Positions 17,338 to 27,076 of a DNA stretch of 64,000 nt are shown piece after piece (position 1 is the first letter of the stretch; each line of letters opens with the position of its first letter). The translations under genes and the position numbers were made by a program. The stretch is taken from assembly GCA_022826505.1 (NCBI GenBank), contig JAJDUQ010000301.1, positions 1 through 64,000 on the forward strand, given 5' to 3'. This stretch comes from Gammaproteobacteria bacterium. Lineage in GTDB: Bacteria > Pseudomonadota > Gammaproteobacteria > HK1. The notes under the pieces are model-generated. The model searched no databases and had not been told where the DNA came from. It saw nothing but the letters and a program-made list of their open reading frames with translations.

Positions 17338-20300
17338 AGAACAGGGACGTCTATCAGAAGGATCCCGATCGGATCACGCTCCTCAACAACGGCGTCGCGG
17401 CCATGACCGACGCCCTCGATCCCAACGAGCGCAGTACGCTGCGTTTCGAGTTGCAACATTTTGTCTGCGAGGGCCAGTATCGGAGCGGACTCGTTCGTAT
17501 CCTGGAGTCCTACGTCAGCCATCAGGGCCAGCCCGAACAGCCGGCCGCCTGGATCAGCGGATTTTTCGGCAGCGGCAAGTCGCACCTGGCGAAGATGCTG
17601 CGCTTCCTGTGGTCGGACTACCAGTTCCCCGACGACGGCGCCACCGCTCGCGGACTTGCGCATCTACCGGACGACGTGCGGGAGTTGCTCACGGAGGTCT
17701 CCACGATCGGGCGGCGAGGCCATGGTCTGCACGCCGCGGCGGGAACGCTTGGAGCGGGGACCGGAGACAGCGTTCGGCTCGCCCTGCTGGGTATCGTGTT
17801 CAGGTCGTTGGGTCTGCCCGAGGGCTTTCCTCAAGCCCGCTTTTGCCTCTGGCTCAAGAAGAACGGAATCTACGACCGGGTCCGCGGAGCGCTCGAGGAG
17901 CAAGGCCGGGACTTTCGGGGAGAGCTGAACGATCTCTACGTCAGTCCGCTGATTGCCAAGGCACTGCTCGCCGCCGACCCGACCTTTGCCGGCAGCGAGA
18001 AGGAAGCGAGACAGGCGCTTCGCAAGCAGTTTCCCAAGCCTACCGACATTACGGACGACGAGTTCGTTTCCGCACTCCAGGATTCACTCGCCCCGGGTGG
18101 TGGGATGCCGGGGACCGTCATCATTCTCGACGAGGTGCAGCAGTACATCGGAGACGACACCAGCCGCTCGTATGTCGTGCAGGAGATTGTCGAAGCATGC
18201 AGCAAGCGGTTCGGTGATCGTCTTCTCTTTGTCGGAACGGGACAGACCGCGCTGTCCGGCACGCATGCGCTGCAACGTCTCCAGGGCCGGTTCGCAGTCA
18301 CTGTCGAGCTTTCGGACCATGACGTCGAGACCGTGATCCGGCGGGTGGTGCTGGCGAAGCGTCCGGACCGCGTGAACGACGTTCAATCCTCACTCGACGC
18401 GAGCGCCGGAGAGATTGATCGCCATCTCGTCGGCACTCGCATCGCCCCCCGCAGCGAAGACAAGCCCATCCTGGTCGATGACTATCCGTTGCTGCCCGTC
18501 CGCCGACGCTTCTGGGAACACACACTGCGCGCGGTCGACCGTGCGGGCATGGCCGGCCAGCTTCGCACGCAGCTTCGCATCGTCTACGACGCCATTCGAC
18601 GCACCGCCGACAATCAGGTGGGCACTGTCGTGGCGGCGGACTTCCTGTTCGACGAGGTCTCGGCCAACCTGCTCCAGTCCGGCGTGCTGCTCCGGGAGAT
18701 CCACGAGGCGATCGTCAAGCAGCGCGAAGACGGCACCCCCAACGGTGAGTTGAAGTCGCGGCTCTGCGCTCTGGTATTCCTGATTCGCAAGCTCCCGCGG
18801 GACGCCGGGGTCGACATCGGTGTGCGTGCGAATGTCGGGACTCTGGCAGACCTGCTGGTCGAGAACCTGGCCAATGACGGGGCCGAATTGCGAGGTCGGT
18901 TGCCGGCGCTCCTCGACGAGTTGGTGAACGCGGGCACATTGTTGAAGCTCGACGACGAGTACAGCCTGCAAACCCGGGAAAGCAGCGACTGGGAAGCCGA
19001 GTTCCGCAACCGGAAAAGCCGGCTCACGAACGACCTCGCGCGCATGGCGACCGAACGCGTTGCGCTCCTCGGCGAAGCAGTGCACAAGGTAGTGGGTTCC
19101 ACGAGGCTGTCCCACGGAGCGAGCAAGGAGCCGCGCAGGCTCTCCCTCCACTTCAGCGCCGAGCCACCAGCGGACGATGGCCGTGACGTCCCGGTGTGGG
19201 TGCGCGACGGTTGGGGCGCCCGGGAGAGCACGGTGGTTGCCGACGCACGGGCGGTCGGAACGGACAGCCCCGTCATCCATGTTTTCGTGCCGAGGTCCCA
19301 GGCGGAAGGCCTCGCGCGTCTCATCGCTGATCGGGACGCCGCGAAGGCCACCCTGGAGTACAAGGGAGTGCCATCGACGCCCGAAGGCATCGAGGCGCGC
19401 CAAGGCATGGAGACACGCCTGACCGAGGCGGAGAACAACCTGCGGGCGGTGGTGGCCGACGTGGTTGGTGGGGCCAAGGTGATCCAGGGGGGCGGCAACG
19501 AGCGGCCAGAGTCGAGCCTGTCCGACAAGGTCCGGGAGGCCGCCGACGCCTCCCTGGCCCGGCTCTTTCACAAGTTCAACGACGCAGATGACCATCGGTG
19601 GCCAAAGGTGATCGAACGCGCCCGCGCCGGTGCCGATCATCCGCTCGAGGTGCTCGACTACAGCGGCAAGACCGAGGAACACCCTGTATGCGCCACTGTC
19701 CTGACGTTCGTGGGCGCTGGCAAGCGGGGGCGAGAGGTGCGTTCGCATTTCTCCGATCCACCCTACGGTTGGCCTCGGGATGCCATCGATGCAGCACTCA
19801 TCAGCCTGTTCGGAGCCGGTCACCTCCGGGCCGCCGCGAACGGCGTTGCGCTGCACCCGGGGCAGCTCGATCAGGCGAAAGTGGCGAGCACCGACTTCCG
19901 GACCGAGAGCGCAACCATCAGTACTCGCCAGCGCCTGAAGCTGCGCGGCCTGTTCCAGACTGCCGGAATCGAGTGCAAGCCGAACGAGGAGACTGCAGCC
20001 GCAGGACGGCTGCTGAGCCGCCTCGACGACTTGGCGCGGGGTGCGGGTGGGGACGCGCCGCTGCCGGAGTGTCCCGATACCCGGCACCTGTCGGAGCTGA
20101 CGTCACTTGCCGGCAACGAGCAGTTGCTCGCCATCCTGGACCGGCATGATGTCCTCGTCGCAAACGCCAACGAGTGGACGGCGGCCGGAACACTGGCCGT
20201 GGAACGGCTGCCCGCGTTCCGGCGACTTGAGGCGCTCCTCCGGCACGCGGAAGACCTGGACGTGGCAAAGGAAGTGAAGCCTCAGATAGAAGCAATCGTC

Positions 20301-20780
20301 GCGGGCCGTCGGTTGCTCGACGTGTCAGACCCGGTACCCGGGCTCGCGGCGAAGCTGACTGATGCCCTGCGCACCGCCCTGGTAGCGTCAGAGGAACTCC
20401 ACGACACGACCTATGACGACGAACATCAACGCTTGGAAGGATTCGACGCTTGGCAGCGAATTGAGCAGGAGACCCGCGACGAAATTCTCTCCGGACTGCA
20501 CATAGCGAGAGCTTCGGCGGGAGGCACAGGCACACAGAGTGAAGTCCTCGAGTCGCTCGGCCGAATCTCGCTCGACGACTGGCGAACGCGTACCGCAGCA
20601 CTCCCGCAATTGTTCGCTCAAGCCAAGGTGGAGGCGCATCGGCTCGTCGAGCCGAAAATCCGTCACCTCAAGCTCGAGAGCGCTACCCTCCGCACCTCGG
20701 AGGAGGTCAGAGCCTGGATCGAGAAGACCGAACGGGAACTGTTGGAACAGATTCGGCAAGGTCCGATCGCGATCGGCTGA
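17334..20780 (+). CDS. brxC: BREX P-loop ATPase BrxC
   Basis: 1148-aa BrxC (PglY family) ATPase, a core BREX component thought to act with PglX on modification and phage restriction. The N-terminal signature DVYQKDPDRITLLNNGVA is followed by Walker A GFFGSGKSHLAK (residues about 76-87). Walker B is VIILDEVQQYIGD (near 262). The C-terminal half is helical and probably multimerising. Starts on an ATGA overlap with brxB. Eleven bases after its stop comes a non-BREX ATPase gene, the first of the insertions. Confidence 0.92.
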   Translation: MKNRDVYQKDPDRITLLNNGVAAMTDALDPNERSTLRFELQHFVCEGQYRSGLVRILESYVSHQGQPEQPAAWISGFFGSGKSHLAKMLRFLWSDYQFPDDGATARGLAHLPDDVRELLTEVSTIGRRGHGLHAAAGTLGAGTGDSVRLALLGIVFRSLGLPEGFPQARFCLWLKKNGIYDRVRGALEEQGRDFRGELNDLYVSPLIAKALLAADPTFAGSEKEARQALRKQFPKPTDITDDEFVSALQDSLAPGGGMPGTVIILDEVQQYIGDDTSRSYVVQEIVEACSKRFGDRLLFVGTGQTALSGTHALQRLQGRFAVTVELSDHDVETVIRRVVLAKRPDRVNDVQSSLDASAGEIDRHLVGTRIAPRSEDKPILVDDYPLLPVRRRFWEHTLRAVDRAGMAGQLRTQLRIVYDAIRRTADNQVGTVVAADFLFDEVSANLLQSGVLLREIHEAIVKQREDGTPNGELKSRLCALVFLIRKLPRDAGVDIGVRANVGTLADLLVENLANDGAELRGRLPALLDELVNAGTLLKLDDEYSLQTRESSDWEAEFRNRKSRLTNDLARMATERVALLGEAVHKVVGSTRLSHGASKEPRRLSLHFSAEPPADDGRDVPVWVRDGWGARESTVVADARAVGTDSPVIHVFVPRSQAEGLARLIADRDAAKATLEYKGVPSTPEGIEARQGMETRLTEAENNLRAVVADVVGGAKVIQGGGNERPESSLSDKVREAADASLARLFHKFNDADDHRWPKVIERARAGADHPLEVLDYSGKTEEHPVCATVLTFVGAGKRGREVRSHFSDPPYGWPRDAIDAALISLFGAGHLRAAANGVALHPGQLDQAKVASTDFRTESATISTRQRLKLRGLFQTAGIECKPNEETAAAGRLLSRLDDLARGAGGDAPLPECPDTRHLSELTSLAGNEQLLAILDRHDVLVANANEWTAAGTLAVERLPAFRRLEALLRHAEDLDVAKEVKPQIEAIVAGRRLLDVSDPVPGLAAKLTDALRTALVASEELHDTTYDDEHQRLEGFDAWQRIEQETRDEILSGLHIARASAGGTGTQSEVLESLGRISLDDWRTRTAALPQLFAQAKVEAHRLVEPKIRHLKLESATLRTSEEVRAWIEKTERELLEQIRQGPIAIG

Positions 20781-20791
20781 GGAGACGAGCG

Positions 20792-21952
20792 ATGTTCATG
20801 CACCGAATAAAGCTCCGGAACATCCTTTCGTTCGGACCGGACGCGCAGGAGCTGGAGTTCGCGCCACTCAATGTGCTGATAGGGCCAAACGGCTCCGGGA
20901 AGTCGAACCTCATTGAGGTGATCGAGCTCTTGCGGGCTGCTCCCCGGGACCTGACCACTCCCATCGCCGAGGGCGGTGGTGTCGGCAACTGGCTCTGGAG
21001 AGGCGAGCCCAGAGCATCGTCTGCCCACATCGAGGTAGTTCTCGCGGACGAGGACAATTCGTTCATGCTTCGCCACAGTCTGGCCTTTGCGGAGGCCACC
21101 CATCGCTTCCAGTTGGCCAGTGAGCAGATCGCGAAAGCTGAACCAATCTCCGGCCAAGATGAACCCCGCCTCTACTTCGAGCTGAATGCGAACGGTCCGA
21201 ACTTTGGCCGCAACACGGGGCTGACTCAGCAGTCGCTCCTGTACAAACGCAGCCAATCCGTCCTTTCTCAGATTCGCGACCCTTTTCGTTATGCGGAACT
21301 GACGTGGCTGGGCGACATGTACGCTCGAATTCGCCCGTATCGCGAATGGACTTTCGGGCGACATGCGGCGCCTCGACAACCACAGGACGCTGCGCTTCCC
21401 AATGACTTTCTGCTCGAAGGTGGTCAGAACCTGGGGTTAGTGGTGAACCGCCTGAAGCGCGAACCAGAGGCCAAGAGTCGATTCCTGGACGCTTTGCGAA
21501 GTCTCTACGAAAGCGTAGTGGATTTCGACGTGATCGTGGAAGGAGGCACAGTTCAAGTCATGCTGCAGGAAGGCAATATCACCGTCCCTGCGGTACGGTT
21601 GTCGGACGGCACGCTTCGCTACCTCGGCCTGCTGGCCATTCTCTGCCATCCAACTCCGCCGCCCCTCGTCTGCATCGAGGAACCGGAGCTTGGCCTGCAC
21701 CCCGACATCCTCCCCGGTCTGGTGAAGCTGCTTCGGGAAGCCTCTCAACGCTGCCAACTGATCGTCACCACGCATTCCGACATTCTCGTCGACGCGCTGA
21801 CGGACACACCGGAAAGCGTGGTCGTGTGCGAGAAGGAGAACGGTCAGACGACGATGAAGCGCTTTGACAAGCAGGAACTCGCCGGCTGGCTCGAGAGATA
21901 CAGCCTGGGTGACTACTGGTTGCGAGGTGGATTGGGAGGAACGCGCTGGTGA
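20792..21952 (+). CDS. AAA family ATPase (AAA_21/RecF-like), nested defence module
   Basis: 386-aa ABC-type/AAA_21 ATPase. Walker A GPNGSGKS (residues 31-38), an ABC-like LSDGTLRYLGLLAIL, Walker B with acidic pair CIEEPELGLHPD, and switch VTTHSDILVDAL. Its stop overlaps the start of a DUF4276 gene (GTGA), so the two are coupled. ATPase + TOPRIM-like pairs of this form (PARIS AriA/AriB, RloA/RloB, AbiL-like) act in anti-phage defence, the ATPase sensing infection and controlling the partner. The exact named system is not certain: PARIS AriB is normally DUF4435, not DUF4276. Confidence 0.82.
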   Translation: MFMHRIKLRNILSFGPDAQELEFAPLNVLIGPNGSGKSNLIEVIELLRAAPRDLTTPIAEGGGVGNWLWRGEPRASSAHIEVVLADEDNSFMLRHSLAFAEATHRFQLASEQIAKAEPISGQDEPRLYFELNANGPNFGRNTGLTQQSLLYKRSQSVLSQIRDPFRYAELTWLGDMYARIRPYREWTFGRHAAPRQPQDAALPNDFLLEGGQNLGLVVNRLKREPEAKSRFLDALRSLYESVVDFDVIVEGGTVQVMLQEGNITVPAVRLSDGTLRYLGLLAILCHPTPPPLVCIEEPELGLHPDILPGLVKLLREASQRCQLIVTTHSDILVDALTDTPESVVVCEKENGQTTMKRFDKQELAGWLERYSLGDYWLRGGLGGTRW

Positions 21953-22548
21953 GCACCCGGCTCTACGTTGAGGGAGGCGGCGATCGAAAGCCTTTGAGAA
22001 CCGAGTGCCGGCAGGCATTTCGGGAGTTTCTCCAGAAGGCAGGGCTTGCAGGACGCTTGCCAAGGATCTTCGCCTCCGGCGGCAGACAACAGGCCTACGA
22101 GGACTTTCGTCACGCGCTCCGGGCGTCCCGCGGCGATGATTTTGTCGTGTTGCTCGTTGACAGCGAAGGGCCAGTCGCGACGGGAGCCGGACCTTGGCGG
22201 CACCTGGAGGATCGTGACGGCTGGGACAAGCCGGCCGGGGCTACCGACGACCACGTTCACTTGATGGTCCAGTGCATGGAGGCATGGCTCCTGGCCGACC
22301 GTCCCGCATTGGCCGAATACTTCGGCGATGGCTTCAGCGAAAACTCCCTTCCCCGTCGAGCGGATGTCGAGGAGGTCTCCAAGCAGGACCTCGAACGTGG
22401 ACTGAACGCCGCTACCCGCAATTCCAGACCCAAGGGCGCGTACCGCAAGGGCCGAGATTCGTTCGCGATCCTCGCGGGTCTGGATCCGGACAAGGTCGCC
22501 GACGCGTCTCCCCATGCCAAGCGGTTCCTGGAAGCGCTGCGAGCTTGA
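21949..22548 (+). CDS. DUF4276 family protein (TOPRIM-like effector candidate)
   Basis: 199-aa DUF4276 protein. Start LYVEGGGDRKPLRTECRQAF holds the conserved VEG.GD acidic strand-turn. The middle DFVVLLVDSEGPV has the DxE-type motif. HLMVQCMEAWLLADRPALAEYFG and SKQDLE complete the family pattern. Glu9 and the Asp/Glu of VDSEGP could form a TOPRIM metal site. It begins at a GTG overlapping the ATPase stop by four bases. Probable effector of the ATPase; its activity (nuclease?) is inferred. 43 bp separate it from pglX. Confidence 0.78.
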   Translation: MSTRLYVEGGGDRKPLRTECRQAFREFLQKAGLAGRLPRIFASGGRQQAYEDFRHALRASRGDDFVVLLVDSEGPVATGAGPWRHLEDRDGWDKPAGATDDHVHLMVQCMEAWLLADRPALAEYFGDGFSENSLPRRADVEEVSKQDLERGLNAATRNSRPKGAYRKGRDSFAILAGLDPDKVADASPHAKRFLEALRA

Positions 22549-22591
22549 GTCCCGTGACCAGGAACGTCCGTAGCCGAATATGGGGGCCGGG

Positions 22592-25500
22592 ATGAACGTG
22601 CTGGCAGTGGAGTTGCGAAAGCGGCTCGAACGAGCCATTTCGGCCGCTCGGGAGGTAGCCGAGGCCGGCGCACGTGCGGCGCTGGAGGCGCTTGCCGTAC
22701 ACCTCCGCGAGCCCTACGAGCATATGAGTGCGGAGGAGCGCAGCCTGCGCCGACGGCTGCGTGCTCACGGCCGTCAGCTCGGCGATCGGCTGGACCCGCG
22801 CGCAGGAATGCAATCGATCGAACGTCTGGTACACGAATGCGCCTACGAGCACTGGCACGGCATGCTGTTCGCGCGATTTCTTGAGGAGAACAACCTGCTG
22901 ATCGCCTCGGAATGGGGAGATGTCCCCGTCTCACTGAAGGACTGCGAGGATCTGGGAAAGGATGAGAGTCTCGACAAATGGGCGATAGCTACCCAATTCG
23001 CGCATCAGATGTTGCCGCAGGTGTTCAGGCCTGCACATCCCGCCTTCCAGGTTCGGTTCGCGCGCGAACACCGTCAGAAGTTGGAAGCGCTGGTTGAGAG
23101 TTTGCCCACGGACATATTCGTTGCGTCGGACAGCCTCGGTTGGGTCTATCAGTTCTGGCAGTCCAAGAAGAAGGACGAGGTCAACCGCTCCGAGGTCAAG
23201 ATCGGGGCGGACGAACTGCCGGCGGTGACACAGCTTTTCACCGAGCCATATATGGTGGCGTTTCTGCTCGACAACACGTTGGGGGCCTGGTGGGCGGCGC
23301 GCCGCCTGAGCGACGACGAGTTGAGTGGCGCCACCGGCGAATTGGAGCTTCGGCGCAAGGCAGCGATTCCCGGCGTACCGCTTGAGTACTTGCGGTTCGT
23401 TCGACACGGGGACCCGAACGAAGTGGCAGAACCGCAGTCGGCGGGCGCGGGCACCGGCGCTGGCGGAGGTGTGACGGCTACAGAATCGGCGGAGCCGTCG
23501 ACTCTTGCCGGTTCGGACGCGGTTGCCGTCGACCTCGGTCAGGCGAGTCACCTGCATGAAGCGAAGCTAGGGCGCTGGCATCCGGCCGCAGGATCTTTCG
23601 ACCGGTGGCCGGGAAGATTGAGCGAGCTGCGCATTCTGGACCCTTGCTGCGGCTCGGGGCATTTCCTGGTCGCCGCCTTCTCGATGCTGGTTCCGATGCG
23701 CATGGAACGCGAGGGCCTCCCGGCTCACGACGCGGTGGACGCGGTGTTGCGGGAGAACCTGCACGGTCTGGAACTGGATGCGCGTTGCGTCGAAGTCGCC
23801 GCGTTCGCACTGGCGCTCGCAGCCTGGACATATCCGAGTGCGGAGGGGTATCGCCTTCTCCCCGAGATGCACCTTGCCTGCTCCGGACTGGCTCCCAATG
23901 CGACCAAGGAGCAATGGTCGGCCCTGTCGGAGCAGGCCGCGGCTGCCGGCGGGCTTGCCTCGGGTCGGAATCTGTTCGGCGTTGATGACACGTTGCTCTC
24001 TGCGCCCCTCAGAAACAGCATGGATGCTCTACGCGAACTTTTTGAGCAGGCTCCGGTGCTCGGGTCGCTCATCGACCCGCACGCGCTCAAAGCGGATCTC
24101 TTCCAGCGCGATTTCGAGTCGATTCGGGAATTGTTTGCTGTCGTGCCGGACCAGGAGCGCACGAGTGACGACGAGATTGAACGGGCAGCTGCGGCAGGTG
24201 GGATGGCTCGGGCGGCGCAGTTGCTTTCTGATCGGTACACGCTCGTCATCACTAACGTCCCATACCTGGTGCGCCGCAGACAAGGCCAGACACTGCGCGC
24301 GTTCTGCGGTCGGAATTACCGCTCTGCAAAGAATGACTTGTCTACCGTGTTTCTGGAACGCTGTCTCCATTTGTGCGCCGAGGGTGGAACCGCCAGCCTC
24401 GTGCTTCCGCAGAACTGGCTGTTCCTCAAGGGCTACCGAAGTCTCCGCGAGCAGTTGCTGAGGACTGAGACTTGGCATCTGCTTGCGCGACTGGGCGCCG
24501 GAGCTTTCGCGACCATTAGCGGTGAGGTTGTCAAACCGATTCTGCTAATCGTGAGCCACGGTCATGTTCTCGTTCGTTCTGATGAATCCGTCGATGACGC
24601 TTTGATTGGCCGGACGATGTACGGACTGGATGTCTCCGAATGTGGAACCGCCGGCGCAAAAGCAGCACGGTTGCCAAATGCAGCAGTCCAAATCACGGAG
24701 CAGGCCCGACAGCTGAGGAATTTGGATGCCAGGATCACGCCCACAACTGCAGAGGATTCTTCCAAGTTAGATACGTACGTGATGGACTCTTCGGGGTGTT
24801 TGACTGGAGATAGTGATAAATATTATCGTTTTGTTTGGGAACAACCTATATCGAAAGATTGGAGATTCTTGCAAACAACCGTACAAAATACTCGTACGTA
24901 TGGCGGGCGATCGATGGTAATATTGTGGGAAGAAGGAACGGGTTCTCTATTTCGTCACGCAACAATGATGAAAGGCATGAATCACGCTGTTCAAAATTGG
25001 AGGAGAGGACAAGAAGTCTGGAATCATCAAGGTGTTGCAATCAGCAGTATGGGAGAGCTTCCTTCGTCACTATATGGTGGATGTCACTTTGATAACAACG
25101 TAGCAGTGATACGTCCAAAGAATGAGGCGCATTTGCCTGCAATTTGGAGTTTCTGTTGCTCTCCCGAGTACAACGAAGCAGTACGGCGTATCGATCAGAC
25201 ACTTAAAGTTACCAATGCCACCTTGGCCAAGGTCCCCTTCGAACTTGCTCGCTGGAGCAAGGTCGCCAATGAGAAATACCCAAATGGCCTTCCTCGCCCT
25301 TACTCGAACGACCCGACCCAATGGATCTTCCACGGCCACCCATGTGGCTCAGTAGTCTGGGACGAGACGCGGAAAGGGACCGTTCATGGATCACTACGGA
25401 CCGACCGGACGGTGTTGCATGTTGCAGTCGCTCGGCTGCTCGGTTACCGCTGGCCGGCAGAGCACGATGACGACATGGAGTTGGGCGACGAGCAGCGTGA

Positions 25501-26521
25501 GTGGGTACGACGCGCCGAGAGGCTGCGCGAATGGAGGGACGAGGACGGGATCGTCTGCATTCCCCCGGTACGAGGTGAACCGCCGGCCCGGGAGCGGTTG
25601 TTGGGTTTGCTGGCCGCCGCCTTCGGAGATTGCTGGAACGACGACGTGCTCGCCAAACTCCTTGCTGATGTAGGCAGCAACAGCCTTGACGACTGGCTAC
25701 GCGATCGTTTCTTCGACGAGCACTGCAAGCTGTTCCACCATCGCCCGTTCGTCTGGCACATCGGGGACGGTCGTCGCCGCGACGGTTTTCACGCGCTGGT
25801 CAACTACCACAAGCTGGCCGCAGGAGACGGCGAGGGCCGGCAACTCCTGGAATCCCTCACCTACAGCTATCTAGGAGACTGGATCGCCCGACAAAGGGAC
25901 GAGGTACAGCGTGGCGAAGACGGTGCGGATGGTCGTTTAGCGGCAGCGTCGGTACTCCAGAGGCATCTTGAACACATCCTCGAAGGCAAGGCGCCCTTCG
26001 ACATCTTCGTCCGCTGGAAACCCATACACGAACAGCCCATTGGCTGGGAGCCAGACATCAACGACGGTGTACGGCTCAACATTCGTCCCTTCATGGCCGA
26101 AGACATCCCCGGCGGCAAGAAGGGAGCGGGCATTCTCCGCGTCAAACCCAAGATTTCGTGGAAAAAGGACCGAGGGAAGGAGGTTCTCAAGCCGGCCAAA
26201 CGGTCGAAGCCGCCATGGCTGCAGCACGATGAAGTAGCGGACGTGGACGAGGGCCACGAGCTTCGTCCGCGGGAGGACTATCCGTGGTTCTGGAACTGCC
26301 CCGGTGACGGCCCGCAGACCGGCTGCACCGACTTCCTGGGAGGTTCCGACTTCGACGGCAATCGCTGGAACGACTTGCACTACACGAACGCCGTGAAGAC
26401 CACCGCTCGCGAACGGAGGCGCGAGTGGGCAACAATTCGGAAGTTCACGCGTGAGCGTACCGACGATGGTCACATGGCCGCTACACGTGAGCAGCGCGTT
26501 AGGGGACGACCAGACCCGTGA
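22592..26521 (+). CDS. pglX: BREX adenine-specific DNA methyltransferase PglX
   Basis: About 1309-aa BREX methyltransferase that marks host DNA at N6-adenine and carries target specificity. SAM motif I is LDPCCGSGHFLV (near residue 349). Motif IV is ITNVPYL (near 555), an NxPY variant of NPPY. KNDLSTVFLERC and SLVLPQNWLFLKGY follow. Residues about 700-900 (24700-25300) are encoded by strikingly AT-rich DNA, whereas the flanks are GC-rich; this is the presumed target-recognition region. I prefer ATG 22592 with a G-rich stretch upstream over ATG 22580. The stop overlaps the next start (GTGA). Confidence 0.9.
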   Translation: MNVLAVELRKRLERAISAAREVAEAGARAALEALAVHLREPYEHMSAEERSLRRRLRAHGRQLGDRLDPRAGMQSIERLVHECAYEHWHGMLFARFLEENNLLIASEWGDVPVSLKDCEDLGKDESLDKWAIATQFAHQMLPQVFRPAHPAFQVRFAREHRQKLEALVESLPTDIFVASDSLGWVYQFWQSKKKDEVNRSEVKIGADELPAVTQLFTEPYMVAFLLDNTLGAWWAARRLSDDELSGATGELELRRKAAIPGVPLEYLRFVRHGDPNEVAEPQSAGAGTGAGGGVTATESAEPSTLAGSDAVAVDLGQASHLHEAKLGRWHPAAGSFDRWPGRLSELRILDPCCGSGHFLVAAFSMLVPMRMEREGLPAHDAVDAVLRENLHGLELDARCVEVAAFALALAAWTYPSAEGYRLLPEMHLACSGLAPNATKEQWSALSEQAAAAGGLASGRNLFGVDDTLLSAPLRNSMDALRELFEQAPVLGSLIDPHALKADLFQRDFESIRELFAVVPDQERTSDDEIERAAAAGGMARAAQLLSDRYTLVITNVPYLVRRRQGQTLRAFCGRNYRSAKNDLSTVFLERCLHLCAEGGTASLVLPQNWLFLKGYRSLREQLLRTETWHLLARLGAGAFATISGEVVKPILLIVSHGHVLVRSDESVDDALIGRTMYGLDVSECGTAGAKAARLPNAAVQITEQARQLRNLDARITPTTAEDSSKLDTYVMDSSGCLTGDSDKYYRFVWEQPISKDWRFLQTTVQNTRTYGGRSMVILWEEGTGSLFRHATMMKGMNHAVQNWRRGQEVWNHQGVAISSMGELPSSLYGGCHFDNNVAVIRPKNEAHLPAIWSFCCSPEYNEAVRRIDQTLKVTNATLAKVPFELARWSKVANEKYPNGLPRPYSNDPTQWIFHGHPCGSVVWDETRKGTVHGSLRTDRTVLHVAVARLLGYRWPAEHDDDMELGDEQREWVRRAERLREWRDEDGIVCIPPVRGEPPARERLLGLLAAAFGDCWNDDVLAKLLADVGSNSLDDWLRDRFFDEHCKLFHHRPFVWHIGDGRRRDGFHALVNYHKLAAGDGEGRQLLESLTYSYLGDWIARQRDEVQRGEDGADGRLAAASVLQRHLEHILEGKAPFDIFVRWKPIHEQPIGWEPDINDGVRLNIRPFMAEDIPGGKKGAGILRVKPKISWKKDRGKEVLKPAKRSKPPWLQHDEVADVDEGHELRPREDYPWFWNCPGDGPQTGCTDFLGGSDFDGNRWNDLHYTNAVKTTARERRREWATIRKFTRERTDDGHMAATREQRVRGRPDP

Positions 26522-26844
26522 CTTCGAGTGGAATCGCTGAACGGGTCAAACGCGCCGCCGCAAAGCGCCTGCTCTTCCCGCCGCACGCGGTGCTACGGAT
26601 AGCGCGGCCCGAGAGAATGATCACACCCGGTGAGGTGCGAGCAACCATCGAGCACGGAGAGCTGATCGAGGACTATCCCGAGGATGCCCGCGGGCACGGT
26701 TGCCTTCCCCATGGCCGCGGAAACGGGAATCGAGAGATCCACGTGGTCTGCTCGCCCAAGGAAGACTATATCGCCATCATCACGGCGTATCTTCCCTCGG
26801 AGGATGAATGGGAGAGCGACCTGCGCACGAGGAAGACAACATGA
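26518..26844 (+). CDS. DUF4258 domain protein (toxin-like)
   Basis: 108-aa DUF4258 protein. Pattern: PHAVLRIARPERMITPGEVRATIEHGELIEDYPED, then REIHVVCSPKEDYIAIITAYLPSEDEWESDLRTRK. DUF4258 proteins commonly pair with a YgiT/MqsA-type zinc-finger antitoxin and are thought to be toxins, possibly RNases (inference from pairing). Starts at a GTG overlapping the pglX stop, and its stop overlaps the start of the zinc-finger gene (ATGA), so it is embedded in the BREX transcript. Confidence 0.8.
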   Translation: MTSSGIAERVKRAAAKRLLFPPHAVLRIARPERMITPGEVRATIEHGELIEDYPEDARGHGCLPHGRGNGNREIHVVCSPKEDYIAIITAYLPSEDEWESDLRTRKTT

Positions 26845-26980
26845 AATGCCTGCACTGCAGAGGAGCAATGAGACGCTCGACCGGCACGGATACCACCTGG
26901 CGCTCGATGCCGTACCAGCCTGGGTCTGTGGCCAGTGCGGCGAGCCGATTTTCGAGGAACGGGAGGTGGACGCCATCTAG
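26841..26980 (+). pseudogene. YgiT-type zinc-finger antitoxin gene, frameshifted
   Basis: The ATG at 26841 opens MKCLHCRGAMRRST, the first CxxC of a YgiT/MqsA-like zinc finger. The second half, DRHGYHLALDAVPAWVCGQCGEPIFEEREVDAI and stop at 26980, is in a different frame. Joining them needs a frame change near 26880 and leaves the linker a few residues short of the family norm. The zinc finger (CxxC...CxxC) is intact only if the frames are joined. The antitoxin is therefore probably inactive, or a sequencing indel is present. Confidence 0.75.
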
Positions 26981-27076
26981 GGCGCGATTCGAACCCCTGA
27001 TGAGCAGACTCGACAGCTTGCCTCGGATGTTGCGTAGCCACGGCATGTCGCCACGACCAGTTTGAAGATTTGACAA

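Noticed and set aside
26981-27010. tRNA T-arm-like motif GATTCGAACCCC (complement of GGGGTTCGAATC) between the zinc-finger relic and the SIR2 gene
   Set aside because: The flanking bases do not form a T-stem and no acceptor, anticodon or D arm can be found; probably chance, or at most an old integration scar.
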